Assembly (NCBI RefSeq): GCF_000523235.1
Contig: NZ_CP006850.1
Span: 5,828,001 to 5,892,000, forward strand
Direction: 5' to 3'
Source: Nocardia nova SH22a
GTDB lineage: Bacteria; Actinomycetota; Actinomycetes; Mycobacteriales; Mycobacteriaceae
DNA: 64,000 nt
Numbering within the stretch: position 1 is the stretch's first letter; every line of letters starts with the position of its first letter. The position numbers and the translations under genes were made by a program. Shown here one piece after another: positions 46,285 to 55,084 of the stretch. The notes beneath the pieces were generated by a model, which was given only the letters and a program-made list of their open reading frames with translations, did not search any database and was not told the origin of the DNA.

Positions 46285-48165
46285 ATGAGAATACGGCCGC
46301 GGCAGCAGCTACTCGATCTGTGGCAGGCGATGGTGCTGTGCTGTCATCGCGGTGACACCTGGATCTGGGGTGGGAGACAGGGATCGAACTCGATCAGCGA
46401 CGCCGAACAGCTGCTGTGCCTGTTGTATCCGGCCACCGAGATCGAGGCGTTCGCCCTCGATCGCCCCAACGACATACCCGCCGATACGCGGGCGGTGCTG
46501 ACGCCCCTGGGTGAGCCCACCCGGGTCGGCGGCGTGCTGGTGGGCCTGCTGGAACAGTATCTGCAGCGCCACACCGATGCCGACGGTGAACCCGTCTTCG
46601 CCGGTGGTAGTTATCTGGCCGCCGCCGGGGAACAACCACCGACCGAATCCCAGCGCGGCCTCGAGATCGTCGATTCGTATTCGATGTCGATCAGCCTGTG
46701 CATCGCCGCCCTGCGTTTCCTGCGCGGATTCCAGCGGTTCGTCAGCGGTGAGGTACGCAGGGAGGCAAAGGAACTCGACGCCCGGATCAAGGCGCTGCTG
46801 CCCGGCGTCTCGACCCGCCTGACCGCGGCGATGGCCGGGCTGGTGCGCAGTTTCGTCATCCACACACCGGCGCTGGCCACCCCGGCCGGGCAGTCCATCC
46901 TGGGCATGCTGAATCAGACCGGCACACCGGTGGAAGAGGTGGTCACCGCCTTGTCGGCGCGGCTGGAACGCCTGCGGGTGCAGGCCGCCAACGATGTGAA
47001 GCTGGGCCAGACCACCGGGATCGATCTCGCCGACGATCTGCTGCTGTTCGAATGTGGCTGGAGCTGGGGCATATTCCGCGATGCCGAGCCGATCGAATTC
47101 ATCACCCACCGGGTCGGCGACGCCGTCGGCTGCGCCGAGGCCCGCCCGTCGCTGTATTTCACGGTGGTGGCCCTCGACGGCATCTCCGATCTGTCCTCAC
47201 AACGCACCCGGGAGCTGGACCTGCTCGACGACCAGCAGCGCCAGCTGGCCGACGCGTTGCAGCTGCGCTCGGAACTGACCCTTCGGTACTGGTCGACGGT
47301 GGCACGGTTCGGCACCGGGCGCTGGCCCCTCGAGGACATCCCCTGGCGCAACTCCGGCGGCGCGGAATCGGACTATTTCAGCCTCGCGGTGGCCGCCATG
47401 CTGTTGCAGGATCTGGTCGACCGCCAGAGTACCGACGACCTGCCCCGGACGGTCGCGGTCTTCGATCAGCTGGCCCGCCGTGGCCGGATCATCAGCCGGC
47501 TCACCGCCGACGATCCCGCCGCGACCCTGCACCATCCCGGCGTCGCCCAGCCGCTGACCGGCAGCGAACAGCTGGCCGGAGGTCCGCCATTGATCTGGCG
47601 CACACCGGATTTCGTCACGATGATGCTGAAACGCTGCCTGCAGGCGGCGCGCCTGTCCGGCGATGTCGCCACCCGTGACCAGCTGATGGAACTGGCCGAA
47701 CTCGCGATGGACCACATCGGCAGCCGGGTCATCTCCGAGGGACCGGCCGCCGGGCTCTGGGACGATCCGAGCGCGCTCGCCGGAGCCGACGGCGCCGCGA
47801 CGCCGGACCTGCCGTCGTGGTTCCACACCGAGCGGGTGATGGAATGTCTCGTGGTGGCGTACAACACCTTCCGCGAACCACCACTGTCACCGGCGACGAT
47901 GATCGCGCGCGCGGTCGAACTGCTCAACGAGGCCGAGCACCTGCTCAATCAGGAGATGCTCGAGGTGAGCCTGGACCGGTGGCCCGACGAGCACGGCCCG
48001 GCCGAGCGGTCGTCCACCTCGACGGCACTGACCCGCATCGAGCAATCGCTGGACCGGGCCCGGCGCCAGCTCCGCGAACGACCGGGTACCGCCTTCGCCC
48101 TGGCCAGTCAGGCGTTGATCCAGCTCGACGAGCTGGCCTACGCCCGCCAAGACGCGCGACGGTGA
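46285..48165 (+). CDS. SCO2524-family-like protein, first gene of a four-gene cassette
   Basis: 626 residues from ATG 46285 (GAGGACAGG upstream). Helical, soluble, no membrane span. The opening RPRQQLLDLWQAMVLC and the SISDAEQLLCLLYPATEIEAF segment match, from memory, the uncharacterised actinobacterial SCO2524 family. A possible coiled coil runs through SGEVRREAKELDARIKALLP and again at RTRELDLLDDQQRQLADAL; C-terminus ends in Arg-rich helices. No catalytic motif is visible. The P-loop gene follows 10 bases later, so all four are co-transcribed. Function unknown; likely scaffold or client of the P-loop protein. Confidence 0.7.
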   Translation: MRIRPRQQLLDLWQAMVLCCHRGDTWIWGGRQGSNSISDAEQLLCLLYPATEIEAFALDRPNDIPADTRAVLTPLGEPTRVGGVLVGLLEQYLQRHTDADGEPVFAGGSYLAAAGEQPPTESQRGLEIVDSYSMSISLCIAALRFLRGFQRFVSGEVRREAKELDARIKALLPGVSTRLTAAMAGLVRSFVIHTPALATPAGQSILGMLNQTGTPVEEVVTALSARLERLRVQAANDVKLGQTTGIDLADDLLLFECGWSWGIFRDAEPIEFITHRVGDAVGCAEARPSLYFTVVALDGISDLSSQRTRELDLLDDQQRQLADALQLRSELTLRYWSTVARFGTGRWPLEDIPWRNSGGAESDYFSLAVAAMLLQDLVDRQSTDDLPRTVAVFDQLARRGRIISRLTADDPAATLHHPGVAQPLTGSEQLAGGPPLIWRTPDFVTMMLKRCLQAARLSGDVATRDQLMELAELAMDHIGSRVISEGPAAGLWDDPSALAGADGAATPDLPSWFHTERVMECLVVAYNTFREPPLSPATMIARAVELLNEAEHLLNQEMLEVSLDRWPDEHGPAERSSTSTALTRIEQSLDRARRQLRERPGTAFALASQALIQLDELAYARQDARR

Positions 48166-48175
48166 GGGCCGCCTG

Positions 48176-49090
48176 GTGCTTGTGTTCTCCACATCGGACA
48201 AGGGTGGCACCGGCCGGTCGGTGACCAGCTGCAATATCGCCTACCGCCTGTGCGCGACCGGGCACAACGTGGCCTACGTCGACTTCGATTTCGGCTCCCC
48301 GACGGCGGGTGCGCTGTTCGAGATCAGCACCGTCGAACGCGGTATCGCCGGTCAGGGCGTGCACTCGTATCTGCTCGGCGACACCGGCACGATCGCCCGC
48401 GTCGACGTCGGCGCCCACACCGACCGGGTCGAACTGCGCCGCGCCGCCTCCCGCACCGGCAGATTGGTACTCCTGCCCGGGGACGAGGGCGGCGCCGAAT
48501 TCCTCGCCGGTGACGACGCGATCGTCGGCCGCTGCGCGGAACTGCTGCTGACCCTGGAACAGGAATATTCGGTCGTGGTGGTGGATCTGAGTGCGGGTCG
48601 TTCGGTGGCGCTCGACATCGTGCTGCGTGCCACCGCGCTACCGCAGTTGCGCGGGCGGGTCATGCGCTGGCTGATCTTCCATCGCTGGACCCGCCAGCAC
48701 ATCCTGGCCGCCTCCGGACTCGTCCACGGACCGCACGGGGTACTGGAAACCGGCGCCGACTGCGGACACGATCCGCAGCGGCTGGCCGAATCGATCCGGT
48801 ACGTGCGGACCGCGGTCGCGGCCGCCGACGCGCATCCGCTGGTGTCGCGGGCTGCGCAGGCGGCCTGGCTGCAGGAACAGGACGCCGCGCTCAAACGCCT
48901 CGCCTCGGCCAATCGCCTGGGCAACACCGCGGTGCTGGGCTCCACGCCGATGGAGCCGGTCCTGCAGTGGCGGGAGCAACTCGTCCTCGACAGCGATGTG
49001 AACGCCCATATCGCCAATGCCGAAACCGCCGCCGCCTACACCGAATTGGCACGCAGGCTCGTCGACACCGCCATGTGGGAAAGGCTGTGA
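48176..49090 (+). CDS. SCO2523-like variant P-loop protein (ParA/MinD-like)
   Basis: 304 residues from GTG 48176. ParA/MinD-type fold: the deviant Walker A reads STSDKGGTGRSVTS, where ParA proteins have KGGxGKT/S, so the conserved second lysine is Arg; the signature first lysine stays. DFDFGSPTAG is the Walker A' region and VVVVDLSAGRS the Walker B-like strand. ATP binding may remain but hydrolysis is probably weakened, in keeping with the NCBI name I recall for this family (SCO2523 family variant P-loop protein). Likely positions or switches the other cassette members. Confidence 0.75.
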   Translation: MLVFSTSDKGGTGRSVTSCNIAYRLCATGHNVAYVDFDFGSPTAGALFEISTVERGIAGQGVHSYLLGDTGTIARVDVGAHTDRVELRRAASRTGRLVLLPGDEGGAEFLAGDDAIVGRCAELLLTLEQEYSVVVVDLSAGRSVALDIVLRATALPQLRGRVMRWLIFHRWTRQHILAASGLVHGPHGVLETGADCGHDPQRLAESIRYVRTAVAAADAHPLVSRAAQAAWLQEQDAALKRLASANRLGNTAVLGSTPMEPVLQWREQLVLDSDVNAHIANAETAAAYTELARRLVDTAMWERL

Positions 49091-49094
49091 TCCG

Positions 49095-50126
49095 ATGGCA
49101 CCGAACACCCGGACCTCCGACGCCGGTGGATACACCGAGGCCAGTGAACGTCCCCTGATCGAGCCGATCGATCTGTCACATCTGTCGATCGAGGTGGGTC
49201 ACTTCTACCTCGACGACATCGCCGACGACATCGACGGGGTGACCGCGGAGTTCCGCCGCATCGTGCCGCTGGTGGCGGCATTCGTGGAATCGGCGCGAAT
49301 CCGTTTCGGCGACGATGTGCGGGTCAGCACCTGCTATCTGATCGACGACTACTTCCAGTCCGATACCGATCCGGCGCGGATTCTGCCCAAGCTGCTGGGC
49401 GCCGCCGACGAGGCGGGGCTGCGGATCGATTACCTGGCAAGGGAATCCGCCTGCTGGCAGACCTCGGTCTTCGCCGACGGAGTACCGCTGGGTGAGCCGG
49501 TCCCCGTCGCGGAGATGGTGGCCGCGCGGATCGTCGCCGAGCCCGCGCCGCCCGACACCGGCGCGCGGCCACCCACGGCGCAGTCCGGCTGGTTGTGCAA
49601 CGGGCGCCGCTCCTCCCTGGAGGAGCCCGCCCAGGCGATGCGGGCACGCGTCTATCGCCCGCCCGAGGAGTTCGGCCGCCGCGAGCACTCGATCTTCCTG
49701 GACGTGCAGCTGTGGAGCAACGGGATCGATGCCGCCGGTATGCCGGTGACCCGCTGGTCGTGCCCGTTCCTGGCGGCGGTCTGGCATCTGCTGCGCCTGG
49801 GCATGCTGCGGTATCACGGTGCGGCCGTAGCCCAGCCGCAGCCATGGGACCGGACGCAGCCATGGCCACAACGCTGGCAGGATGTCGCGCCGGTACTGCG
49901 GCTGGAACCGGACGCCACCCCGTTCGCGGCGTACCAGACCCTGTCGATGCTGCCGAAACGCTATATCGGCATCGAACATTCGGTCCGGGTCATCCTGGAT
50001 CATCTGGCCCTCGACGACGACGTGCTGGCCCAGGTGATCGAACACGGGGCGAACAACCCTGTGCCGGTGTCGATTCCGGACAAGGTGAGCGAACGCCTGT
50101 CTCATCTGCTGCTCGACGGGTCCTGA
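49095..50126 (+). CDS. SCO2522-family-like protein
   Basis: 343 residues from ATG 49095, 4 bases after the P-loop gene; an earlier in-frame start (49017) would overlap it by 74 bases and is rejected. Recognisable block LSIEVGHFYLDDIADDIDG, followed by VRVSTCYLIDDYF; later WSCPFLAAVWHLLRLGM and FAAYQTLSMLPKRYIGIEHS. No known enzyme motif; soluble. I assign it to the SCO2522 family from memory and context. Followed one base later by the next gene. Confidence 0.7.
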   Translation: MAPNTRTSDAGGYTEASERPLIEPIDLSHLSIEVGHFYLDDIADDIDGVTAEFRRIVPLVAAFVESARIRFGDDVRVSTCYLIDDYFQSDTDPARILPKLLGAADEAGLRIDYLARESACWQTSVFADGVPLGEPVPVAEMVAARIVAEPAPPDTGARPPTAQSGWLCNGRRSSLEEPAQAMRARVYRPPEEFGRREHSIFLDVQLWSNGIDAAGMPVTRWSCPFLAAVWHLLRLGMLRYHGAAVAQPQPWDRTQPWPQRWQDVAPVLRLEPDATPFAAYQTLSMLPKRYIGIEHSVRVILDHLALDDDVLAQVIEHGANNPVPVSIPDKVSERLSHLLLDGS

Positions 50127-50127
50127 G

Positions 50128-51114
50128 ATGGCGGCGAGTACTCCGCTGGCCGTCCTCGGTGAGATCCGCACCTGCCTGTTGCCCTCGGCGGTGGCACTGG
50201 GCCGCGCGGAGGCCGGAGAACTGCTGGCGCTCATGCCGGGCCGGGCGGTGCGCTGGCGTGAACGGCCCGGCACTCTCGCGGTGTCGCCCACTACCGCGGT
50301 CGGCGTCGATTGTGGTCTGCGCCTGGGCGCCACGACCGATACCGCGCACATCGTCGGCACCGTCGCCACCAACGTGGTCCTGGCGGGCGGGCGGGTGCTG
50401 CAGTCCTCGGCGCATACACGCGTGGTCCGGGCCCGCGAGCGCCGCCGGCAGACGTGGTCGCACTATGTGAGCCGGGTCGGGGTGACCGAGGTGATCAACC
50501 GGATCCCGGAGCGGGCGGCGGCGGGACCGGCGCTGGTCGACGGCTATCTCGCCGACCGGCCACCGCCCGACGACGTTCCCGTTCTCGATCTGGCCTCGAT
50601 CGGTGAGCGGCTGCTCGGCCGGATCCGCTCCGCCCCCACCCTCGACCAGGAGCCACCGGTGCGCACCTCCGGAACCCGGTTGCGCTGGACCGCCCTGGTC
50701 GGCGGTTCCGCCGGGCCCAGGATCACCCTGGTCCTGGACGACGAGCACACCCGCTCGGTGCGACTGATCGTGCGCACCGAGGAGGATCTGGCCGCGGCCC
50801 AGCGGTTCTGCGAGGATCTGGCCGCGCACGACTGGCTGCTGACCGTCACCGCGGCGGCCCTCGATCAGGCCGATCGCTTCGGCTCGCTCAGCCGGGAACG
50901 GCTCGACATCCTGTCGCCGGTACTCGAATACTTCACCGGACTGTGGATGCCCGGAGCACACACACCGGCCGCCCTGCGAGCGCTGTGGCGCGATCTGCAA
51001 ACCGACCCCGGACTGTCCCGGCAGTGGAACACCCTGGTCGACCGCCTGCGCGACTCGATCGCCGTCGCGACCCTGAACGCCTTGCGGAACAAGGGTTTCG
51101 ACACCGAATGGTGA
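50128..51114 (+). CDS. SCO2521-family-like protein
   Basis: 328 residues from ATG 50128, one base after the previous stop. Starts LAVLGEIRTCLLPSAVAL; mid-protein VVRARERRRQTWSHYVSRVG and TSGTRLRWTALVGG; C-terminus WRDLQTDPGLSRQWNTLVDR. Soluble, no membrane segment, no recognised fold. Fourth gene of the cassette and, by order and memory, the SCO2521-like member. In Streptomyces a SAM methyltransferase (SCO2525) accompanies these; here the nearest methyltransferase is the DUF574 gene at 44276, of uncertain relation. Confidence 0.7.
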   Translation: MAASTPLAVLGEIRTCLLPSAVALGRAEAGELLALMPGRAVRWRERPGTLAVSPTTAVGVDCGLRLGATTDTAHIVGTVATNVVLAGGRVLQSSAHTRVVRARERRRQTWSHYVSRVGVTEVINRIPERAAAGPALVDGYLADRPPPDDVPVLDLASIGERLLGRIRSAPTLDQEPPVRTSGTRLRWTALVGGSAGPRITLVLDDEHTRSVRLIVRTEEDLAAAQRFCEDLAAHDWLLTVTAAALDQADRFGSLSRERLDILSPVLEYFTGLWMPGAHTPAALRALWRDLQTDPGLSRQWNTLVDRLRDSIAVATLNALRNKGFDTEW

Positions 51115-51117
51115 GCG

Positions 51118-51951
51118 CTAGGCGCGAAACCACTTGCGTACCAGCAGGGCGAAGAACACCGACATCGACACCGTGCCCGCCCACGATTCCACGGCGTACA
51201 TCGGCCGCACCGCGGCGTGCAGATTCTCGGTGTCGCCGGGGCCGAGCGGGTTGAGAAAACAGGTGACGCACATGTACACGGTCTCGGCTGTCGATCTGCC
51301 GCCGACGATCACACCGAACGTGGTGAACACGACCAGTTGCACCGCCACCCAGCCCAGCAGCAGGAACGGCCGATATCCGTAGCCGCACAGCACATCTGCC
51401 AGCTGCCCGGCCCACCGCCGCCATCCGGCGGGCAGTGCCCGGGTGTTGGCGCGGGCCAGTTTCAGGCCGCACCGATCCTCGCCCTGGATGTCCTCGTTCA
51501 TCCGGTACAACGCCTCGGCACGGCGGTAGGCCAGCGCGGCGTGCACGGGCAGATCGGCCTCGATCAGCTGGTGCCCGAGCCGTTCGTAGACCTCCGCGAG
51601 CAGGGTCTGACGCCGCGCCGACAAACGCAGGGGCCCACGGAATTCCACCTCCGCGGCGATGAGCGCCGCCGGTAACGCACTGGGAATCCGCCAGCCCTCC
51701 TCGTCGGGGACCGGGGCGCGGGCGGCGGCGTAGAGATGCCGGAAGGTCAAGCCGCCGTGCCGTTGTCGCGAGGGCGTTCGCTGTGCGACCGCCTCCTCCA
51801 GCTGTGTGAGCACCGCTTCGACCTGATCGTCGAAAGTGGTCAGCAACTCCTGCTCGGTGCGGCCGGAGTCGTCCAGATCGGCGGTGTATCCGGCTGCGCG
51901 CCGGGCGATTCCGGTCGATATCGAGGCCACGACCGGTGAGATCTCACCCAT
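51118..51951 (-). CDS. Membrane protein with TPR-like domain and channel-like C-terminus
   Basis: 277 residues from ATG 51951. Residues ~1-185 are soluble and helical, with TPR-like stretches (LLAEVYERLGHQLIEADLPVH, split here) and an Arg-rich juxtamembrane region. Two membrane helices follow (PFLLLGWVAVQLVVFTTFGV and WAGTVSMSVFFALLV) around a re-entrant-like loop FLNPLGPGDTENL, reminiscent of two-helix ion channels whose filter reads TxGYGD. The filter is not canonical. Converges on the cassette with 3 bases between stops; co-oriented with the upstream GNAT gene (16 bases apart). I do not recognise the family. Confidence 0.65.
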   Translation of the reverse strand: MGEISPVVASISTGIARRAAGYTADLDDSGRTEQELLTTFDDQVEAVLTQLEEAVAQRTPSRQRHGGLTFRHLYAAARAPVPDEEGWRIPSALPAALIAAEVEFRGPLRLSARRQTLLAEVYERLGHQLIEADLPVHAALAYRRAEALYRMNEDIQGEDRCGLKLARANTRALPAGWRRWAGQLADVLCGYGYRPFLLLGWVAVQLVVFTTFGVIVGGRSTAETVYMCVTCFLNPLGPGDTENLHAAVRPMYAVESWAGTVSMSVFFALLVRKWFRA

Positions 51952-51967
51952 GCGCAGAGTCTAGTGA

Positions 51968-52429
51968 TCAGTCGCGGAGGGGATGGAAGAAAACATCTCG
52001 GGGCTCGCCCGGGCCGAAATAACGATCGTCGTGCGCCCGGAAGACGAAACCGACCCGTTTGAACAGATTGCTCGCGGCGAGATTGTCCGGGCGGACGGTC
52101 AGCGACATCTCCCGCGCACCCAGCTCGCGGCAGCGTGACAGCGCCGCCTCCAGCAACGCCCGGCCGTAGGTGCGACCCTGCCGGGACCGCGCCACCGCGA
52201 AGGTGAACAGCAGTGCCTTACCGTCCTTTTCCAGCACGAGGGCGTAACCGATGACGGCCCCCTCGAGCTCGGCCACCAGCCACGCCGACCCGTGGAGTTC
52301 GAACAGCTGGCGAAGCATCAGATACAGGTACGGCTCGTGGAACACCTCGGCCTCGATGGCCGCGATGTCGGTCAGATCGGTGAACCGTGCCTGCCGGTAC
52401 ACCGGCTGCGGGTCGTGCGCGATCTCCAT
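51968..52429 (-). CDS. GNAT-family N-acetyltransferase
   Basis: 153 residues from ATG 52429 with AGGGAG upstream. GNAT core: YRQARFTDLTDIAAIEAEVF, central beta strands AWLVAELEGAVIGYALV, acetyl-CoA loop RSRQGRTYGRALLEAA, and C-terminal LTVRPDNLAASNLFKRVGF, like RimI/SpeG relatives. Target unknown. Precedes the channel-like membrane gene by 16 bases on the same strand. Confidence 0.85.
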   Translation of the reverse strand: MEIAHDPQPVYRQARFTDLTDIAAIEAEVFHEPYLYLMLRQLFELHGSAWLVAELEGAVIGYALVLEKDGKALLFTFAVARSRQGRTYGRALLEAALSRCRELGAREMSLTVRPDNLAASNLFKRVGFVFRAHDDRYFGPGEPRDVFFHPLRD

Positions 52430-52541
52430 GAGCTCCCTAGCGCCAGGGCATCAGCCGTCCGGTCAGCCTAGCTCCCCCACCACCAACCGGATCAGTGTAG
52501 AGCCACGGATCGTTACACACCGGAACCACCGGGGCATCGAC

Positions 52542-53546
52542 TCATCCCGTGGCGCGGCGCCTCGACGGCCCGTCGGCGGCGACCGTGGGTACTGTGCCGA
52601 GGACGCCGTCACCGTAGGCGATCGCCCGCAGCCCTGTGCCCGGTCCGGCCGACACCAGCCCAGCTCCGATTCCGACGACCGGACCGGCGACGGCGCCGGG
52701 GGCGAAGGCCGCGATCACCGCGCCCAGCCAGGACGGGCGCCACGGGTGCGCGCGCACCATCTCCCACCAGACCCGCAGGCCGTCGGCGGCGGCGTCGCAG
52801 ATGCGCAGATACGGCCGGGCCGCCCACCCGGCGGCCAGGATCAGCGCGGCCCCGGCGACGCAATCGAGCAGATAGTGGTTGGCCGTGCCCATCACCACCA
52901 CCGTGATCAGAACCGGATACGCCACCCCGGCGAACCGGGCGAGTTCGGTGCGGCCGAAGCGGTACAGCATGAGCCCGCACCACAGCGCCCAGCCGACGTG
53001 CAGACTCGGCATCGCCGCGAAATCGTTGGTGAGCGAACCCAATCCGCGCGGTGCGCTGGCATCGCCCTCCCACCAGCCCACCGAGGAGTGCAACGCCATC
53101 ACATCGACGAATCCGGACGCGGATTCGAGCAGCCGCGGCGGTGCGGTCGGCATGAGCACGAAGCCGATCAGGCCCGCGGCCGTCGCGATGCCGAGTTGGG
53201 TGCGGGCGGCGCGATAGTGCTCGCGATGTGACCACCACACCCAGATCAGGATCGCCGGGGTCACCACGTAGTGCAGCGTCGCGTACGCGAAGTCGGCCGG
53301 GATCGCGATCCAGGCGTGGTCCACGAACACCCCGTTCAGCCACAGTTCCGGATGCAGGCCCAGCCATCCCTCCACCCGCATCAGGCCGTGGGCGTCGGTG
53401 CGGGCGTGCTCGAGTCCGCTGCCGACCAGCAGCCGGGCGCCGTCGTAGGCGAAATACACCACGACGACCAGGACGACTTCCCGGAACCAGCCCCGTGCTC
53501 GCGCCGGAACCTGCGCGACGGGACCCGGGATGGTTGTTACAGCCAC
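52542..53546 (-). CDS. PAP2-superfamily membrane phosphatase/transferase
   Basis: 334 residues from GTG 53546, chosen for GGAGGT 7 bases upstream. Six to seven membrane helices; catalytic PAP2 pieces are seen as MPSLHVGWALWCG and NHYLLDCVAGAAL (the last His of the triad), with a more basic region (RPYLRIC) between loops. The family includes lipid phosphatases and inositol-phosphotransferases for ceramide-like lipids; in mycolata such genes handle polyprenyl or phosphatidyl phosphate. Divergent from a TetR gene across a 27-bp palindrome. Confidence 0.83.
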   Translation of the reverse strand: MAVTTIPGPVAQVPARARGWFREVVLVVVVYFAYDGARLLVGSGLEHARTDAHGLMRVEGWLGLHPELWLNGVFVDHAWIAIPADFAYATLHYVVTPAILIWVWWSHREHYRAARTQLGIATAAGLIGFVLMPTAPPRLLESASGFVDVMALHSSVGWWEGDASAPRGLGSLTNDFAAMPSLHVGWALWCGLMLYRFGRTELARFAGVAYPVLITVVVMGTANHYLLDCVAGAALILAAGWAARPYLRICDAAADGLRVWWEMVRAHPWRPSWLGAVIAAFAPGAVAGPVVGIGAGLVSAGPGTGLRAIAYGDGVLGTVPTVAADGPSRRRATG

Positions 53547-53571
53547 GAGCCGACCTCCACGATGAGGGCTT

Positions 53572-53598
53572 ACGTACAACGTACGGTACGTAGTACGT
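53572..53598. promoter_or_regulatory. 27-bp palindromic operator between PAP2 and TetR genes
   Basis: Four half-sites, ACGTAC-A-ACGTAC-G-GTACGT-A-GTACGT, symmetric except at three single positions. Lies between divergent starts (53546 and 53652), close to the PAP2 start. Very likely the TetR regulator's site. Confidence 0.85.
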
Positions 53599-53651
53599 GC
53601 ATACTACAATGGCCCCGAGACCGGAATCCATCCCGACCGGAGACGCCCGCC

Positions 53652-54341
53652 GTGACATCTGAGCCCACCCGTCGTACCGAGCCGCGCGGCGGCCGTCGGC
53701 GAGTGCCGCGCAACACCCTGAGCGCCGAGGCGATCGTCGACGCCGCCCTGCGCGTGCTCGACGACACGACCTGCGAGGACATCTCCATGCGCGCCCTCGC
53801 CGCCGACCTCGGCGTCGGCACGATGACGCTGTACACGTACTTCCGCAGCAAGGACGAACTGCTGCAGGCCGCGCGCGATCACGTCCTGGACAGCTTCCAT
53901 CCCCCCGAGGTGGACGGCGACTGGTCCGACCGGATCCGGGCGTGCTGTCATGCGCTGTATCGGCTGCTGGTGGAGCGGCCCGCGGTCCTGCGCGTCCTCG
54001 CGGTCAGCCCCGACGGGGACGGTGATTTCGCCGATACCGCCACCGCCGCACTGGAATTGGTGCTGTCGCAGCTGCGGGCCGCCGGATTCGGGAGGCAGGA
54101 GACCGCGCGCGGTTATGTGACCCTGCTGCAGTACACCTTCGGCTCCGCGCTGCGCCATGTCTACATTCCGGCCCGCGGCGTGAACCTGCCGAATCGGATG
54201 CGACTGCTGGATCCGCACGCCCATCCGACGATCGCCGATCTCATCCCGGAACTGACCGATGTGCACCGCAGTGGCGAGGAGCAGTATCTGTTCGGGCTGG
54301 ACCTGATCCTGGACGGTCTGCGCGCGGCGGCGCGGCGGTAG
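53652..54341 (+). CDS. TetR-family transcriptional regulator
   Basis: 229 residues from GTG 53652 (VTSEPTRRTEPRGG); longer in-frame starts overlap the operator. N-terminal helix-turn-helix (AIVDAALRVLDDTTCEDISM, ALAADLGVGTMTLYTYFRSKDEL) and a ligand-binding C-terminal domain with PARGVNLPNRM. The C-terminal type suggests tetracycline-repressor-like C-terminal family. Probably represses itself and PAP2. Confidence 0.9.
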   Translation: MTSEPTRRTEPRGGRRRVPRNTLSAEAIVDAALRVLDDTTCEDISMRALAADLGVGTMTLYTYFRSKDELLQAARDHVLDSFHPPEVDGDWSDRIRACCHALYRLLVERPAVLRVLAVSPDGDGDFADTATAALELVLSQLRAAGFGRQETARGYVTLLQYTFGSALRHVYIPARGVNLPNRMRLLDPHAHPTIADLIPELTDVHRSGEEQYLFGLDLILDGLRAAARR

Positions 54342-54482
54342 CGAGCCCGTTTCGGCCGGGGGCGGTTGGAACACCGATTCGCGGGTACGCGCGAATCGGA
54401 ACCACGACCGCCGTCCGTGCCCGACATCCGGCACGGACCGACAGCCGGGCCACGCGCAGAGCGCTCGGCACGAGGAGCCGAC

Positions 54483-54812
54483 ATGCCCACCGCATCGATG
54501 ACACGGCCGATCCGGACCACCGCTCCCCCGGTACCGGATCCTGTTCCACCACAGCCGGACCCGGCTCCCGGCCGTCCGATTCCCGAGCCCACGCCCGACC
54601 CGATCCCGGGCCGTCCGCCGCCGGATCCCGGGCATCCGGTGCCGGAGCCGATCCCGGAACCACTCCCCGATCCGGGCCGCCCGATCCCGGAACCGACACC
54701 GGACCCCCGTCCGGACCCACCGGGTCCCACGCCGGACCCACGGCCACCGATTCCGCAGATGGCTGTTTCGTCACGACCACGCGGGGCATCCGCCGACCAT
54801 GACATCCGATGA
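54483..54812 (+). CDS. Proline-rich low-complexity protein (possible)
   Basis: 109 residues from ATG 54483, with AGGAG 5 bases upstream. After ~15 residues almost everything is a degenerate P-D/E-P repeat, such as PDPAPGRPIPEPTPDPIPG. No signal peptide; extended, probably polyproline-like. The repeat could reflect tandem repeats in noncoding DNA, but the ribosome-binding site and the overlap with the next gene favour a real gene. Function unknown. Confidence 0.5.
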   Translation: MPTASMTRPIRTTAPPVPDPVPPQPDPAPGRPIPEPTPDPIPGRPPPDPGHPVPEPIPEPLPDPGRPIPEPTPDPRPDPPGPTPDPRPPIPQMAVSSRPRGASADHDIR

Positions 54813-55059
54813 GCAGGCCCATGGAATACATGCGCAGGTCACCACCGAGGACCTGCGCATGCTGCTGGACGCGGGCAGCCCCGGTGCGCGACTCGTCCTG
54901 ACCCGGGGCCGGATCGAACTGACCACCGGCGACACGGACGGGATGGAGCTGATCCGGCGCCCGGACCTCACCGGCCGCCGCGGCGACCATCCGGACCAGC
55001 AGGAACTACTCGAAGAGGCCGAACTTCTCAACACACTCATCCGCATGCAGGGCGCGTGA
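54799..55059 (+). CDS. Small acidic protein, unknown
   Basis: 86 residues from ATG 54799, overlapping the proline-rich ORF by 14 bases. Acidic C-terminal helix (DQQELLEEAELLNTLIRMQ). Contains VTTEDLRMLLDAGSPGARLVL. No family recognised. Probably coupled to the gene before it. Confidence 0.55.
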   Translation: MTSDEQAHGIHAQVTTEDLRMLLDAGSPGARLVLTRGRIELTTGDTDGMELIRRPDLTGRRGDHPDQQELLEEAELLNTLIRMQGA

Positions 55060-55084
55060 GCCCGCGGACCCGAAGGGAATCCAG

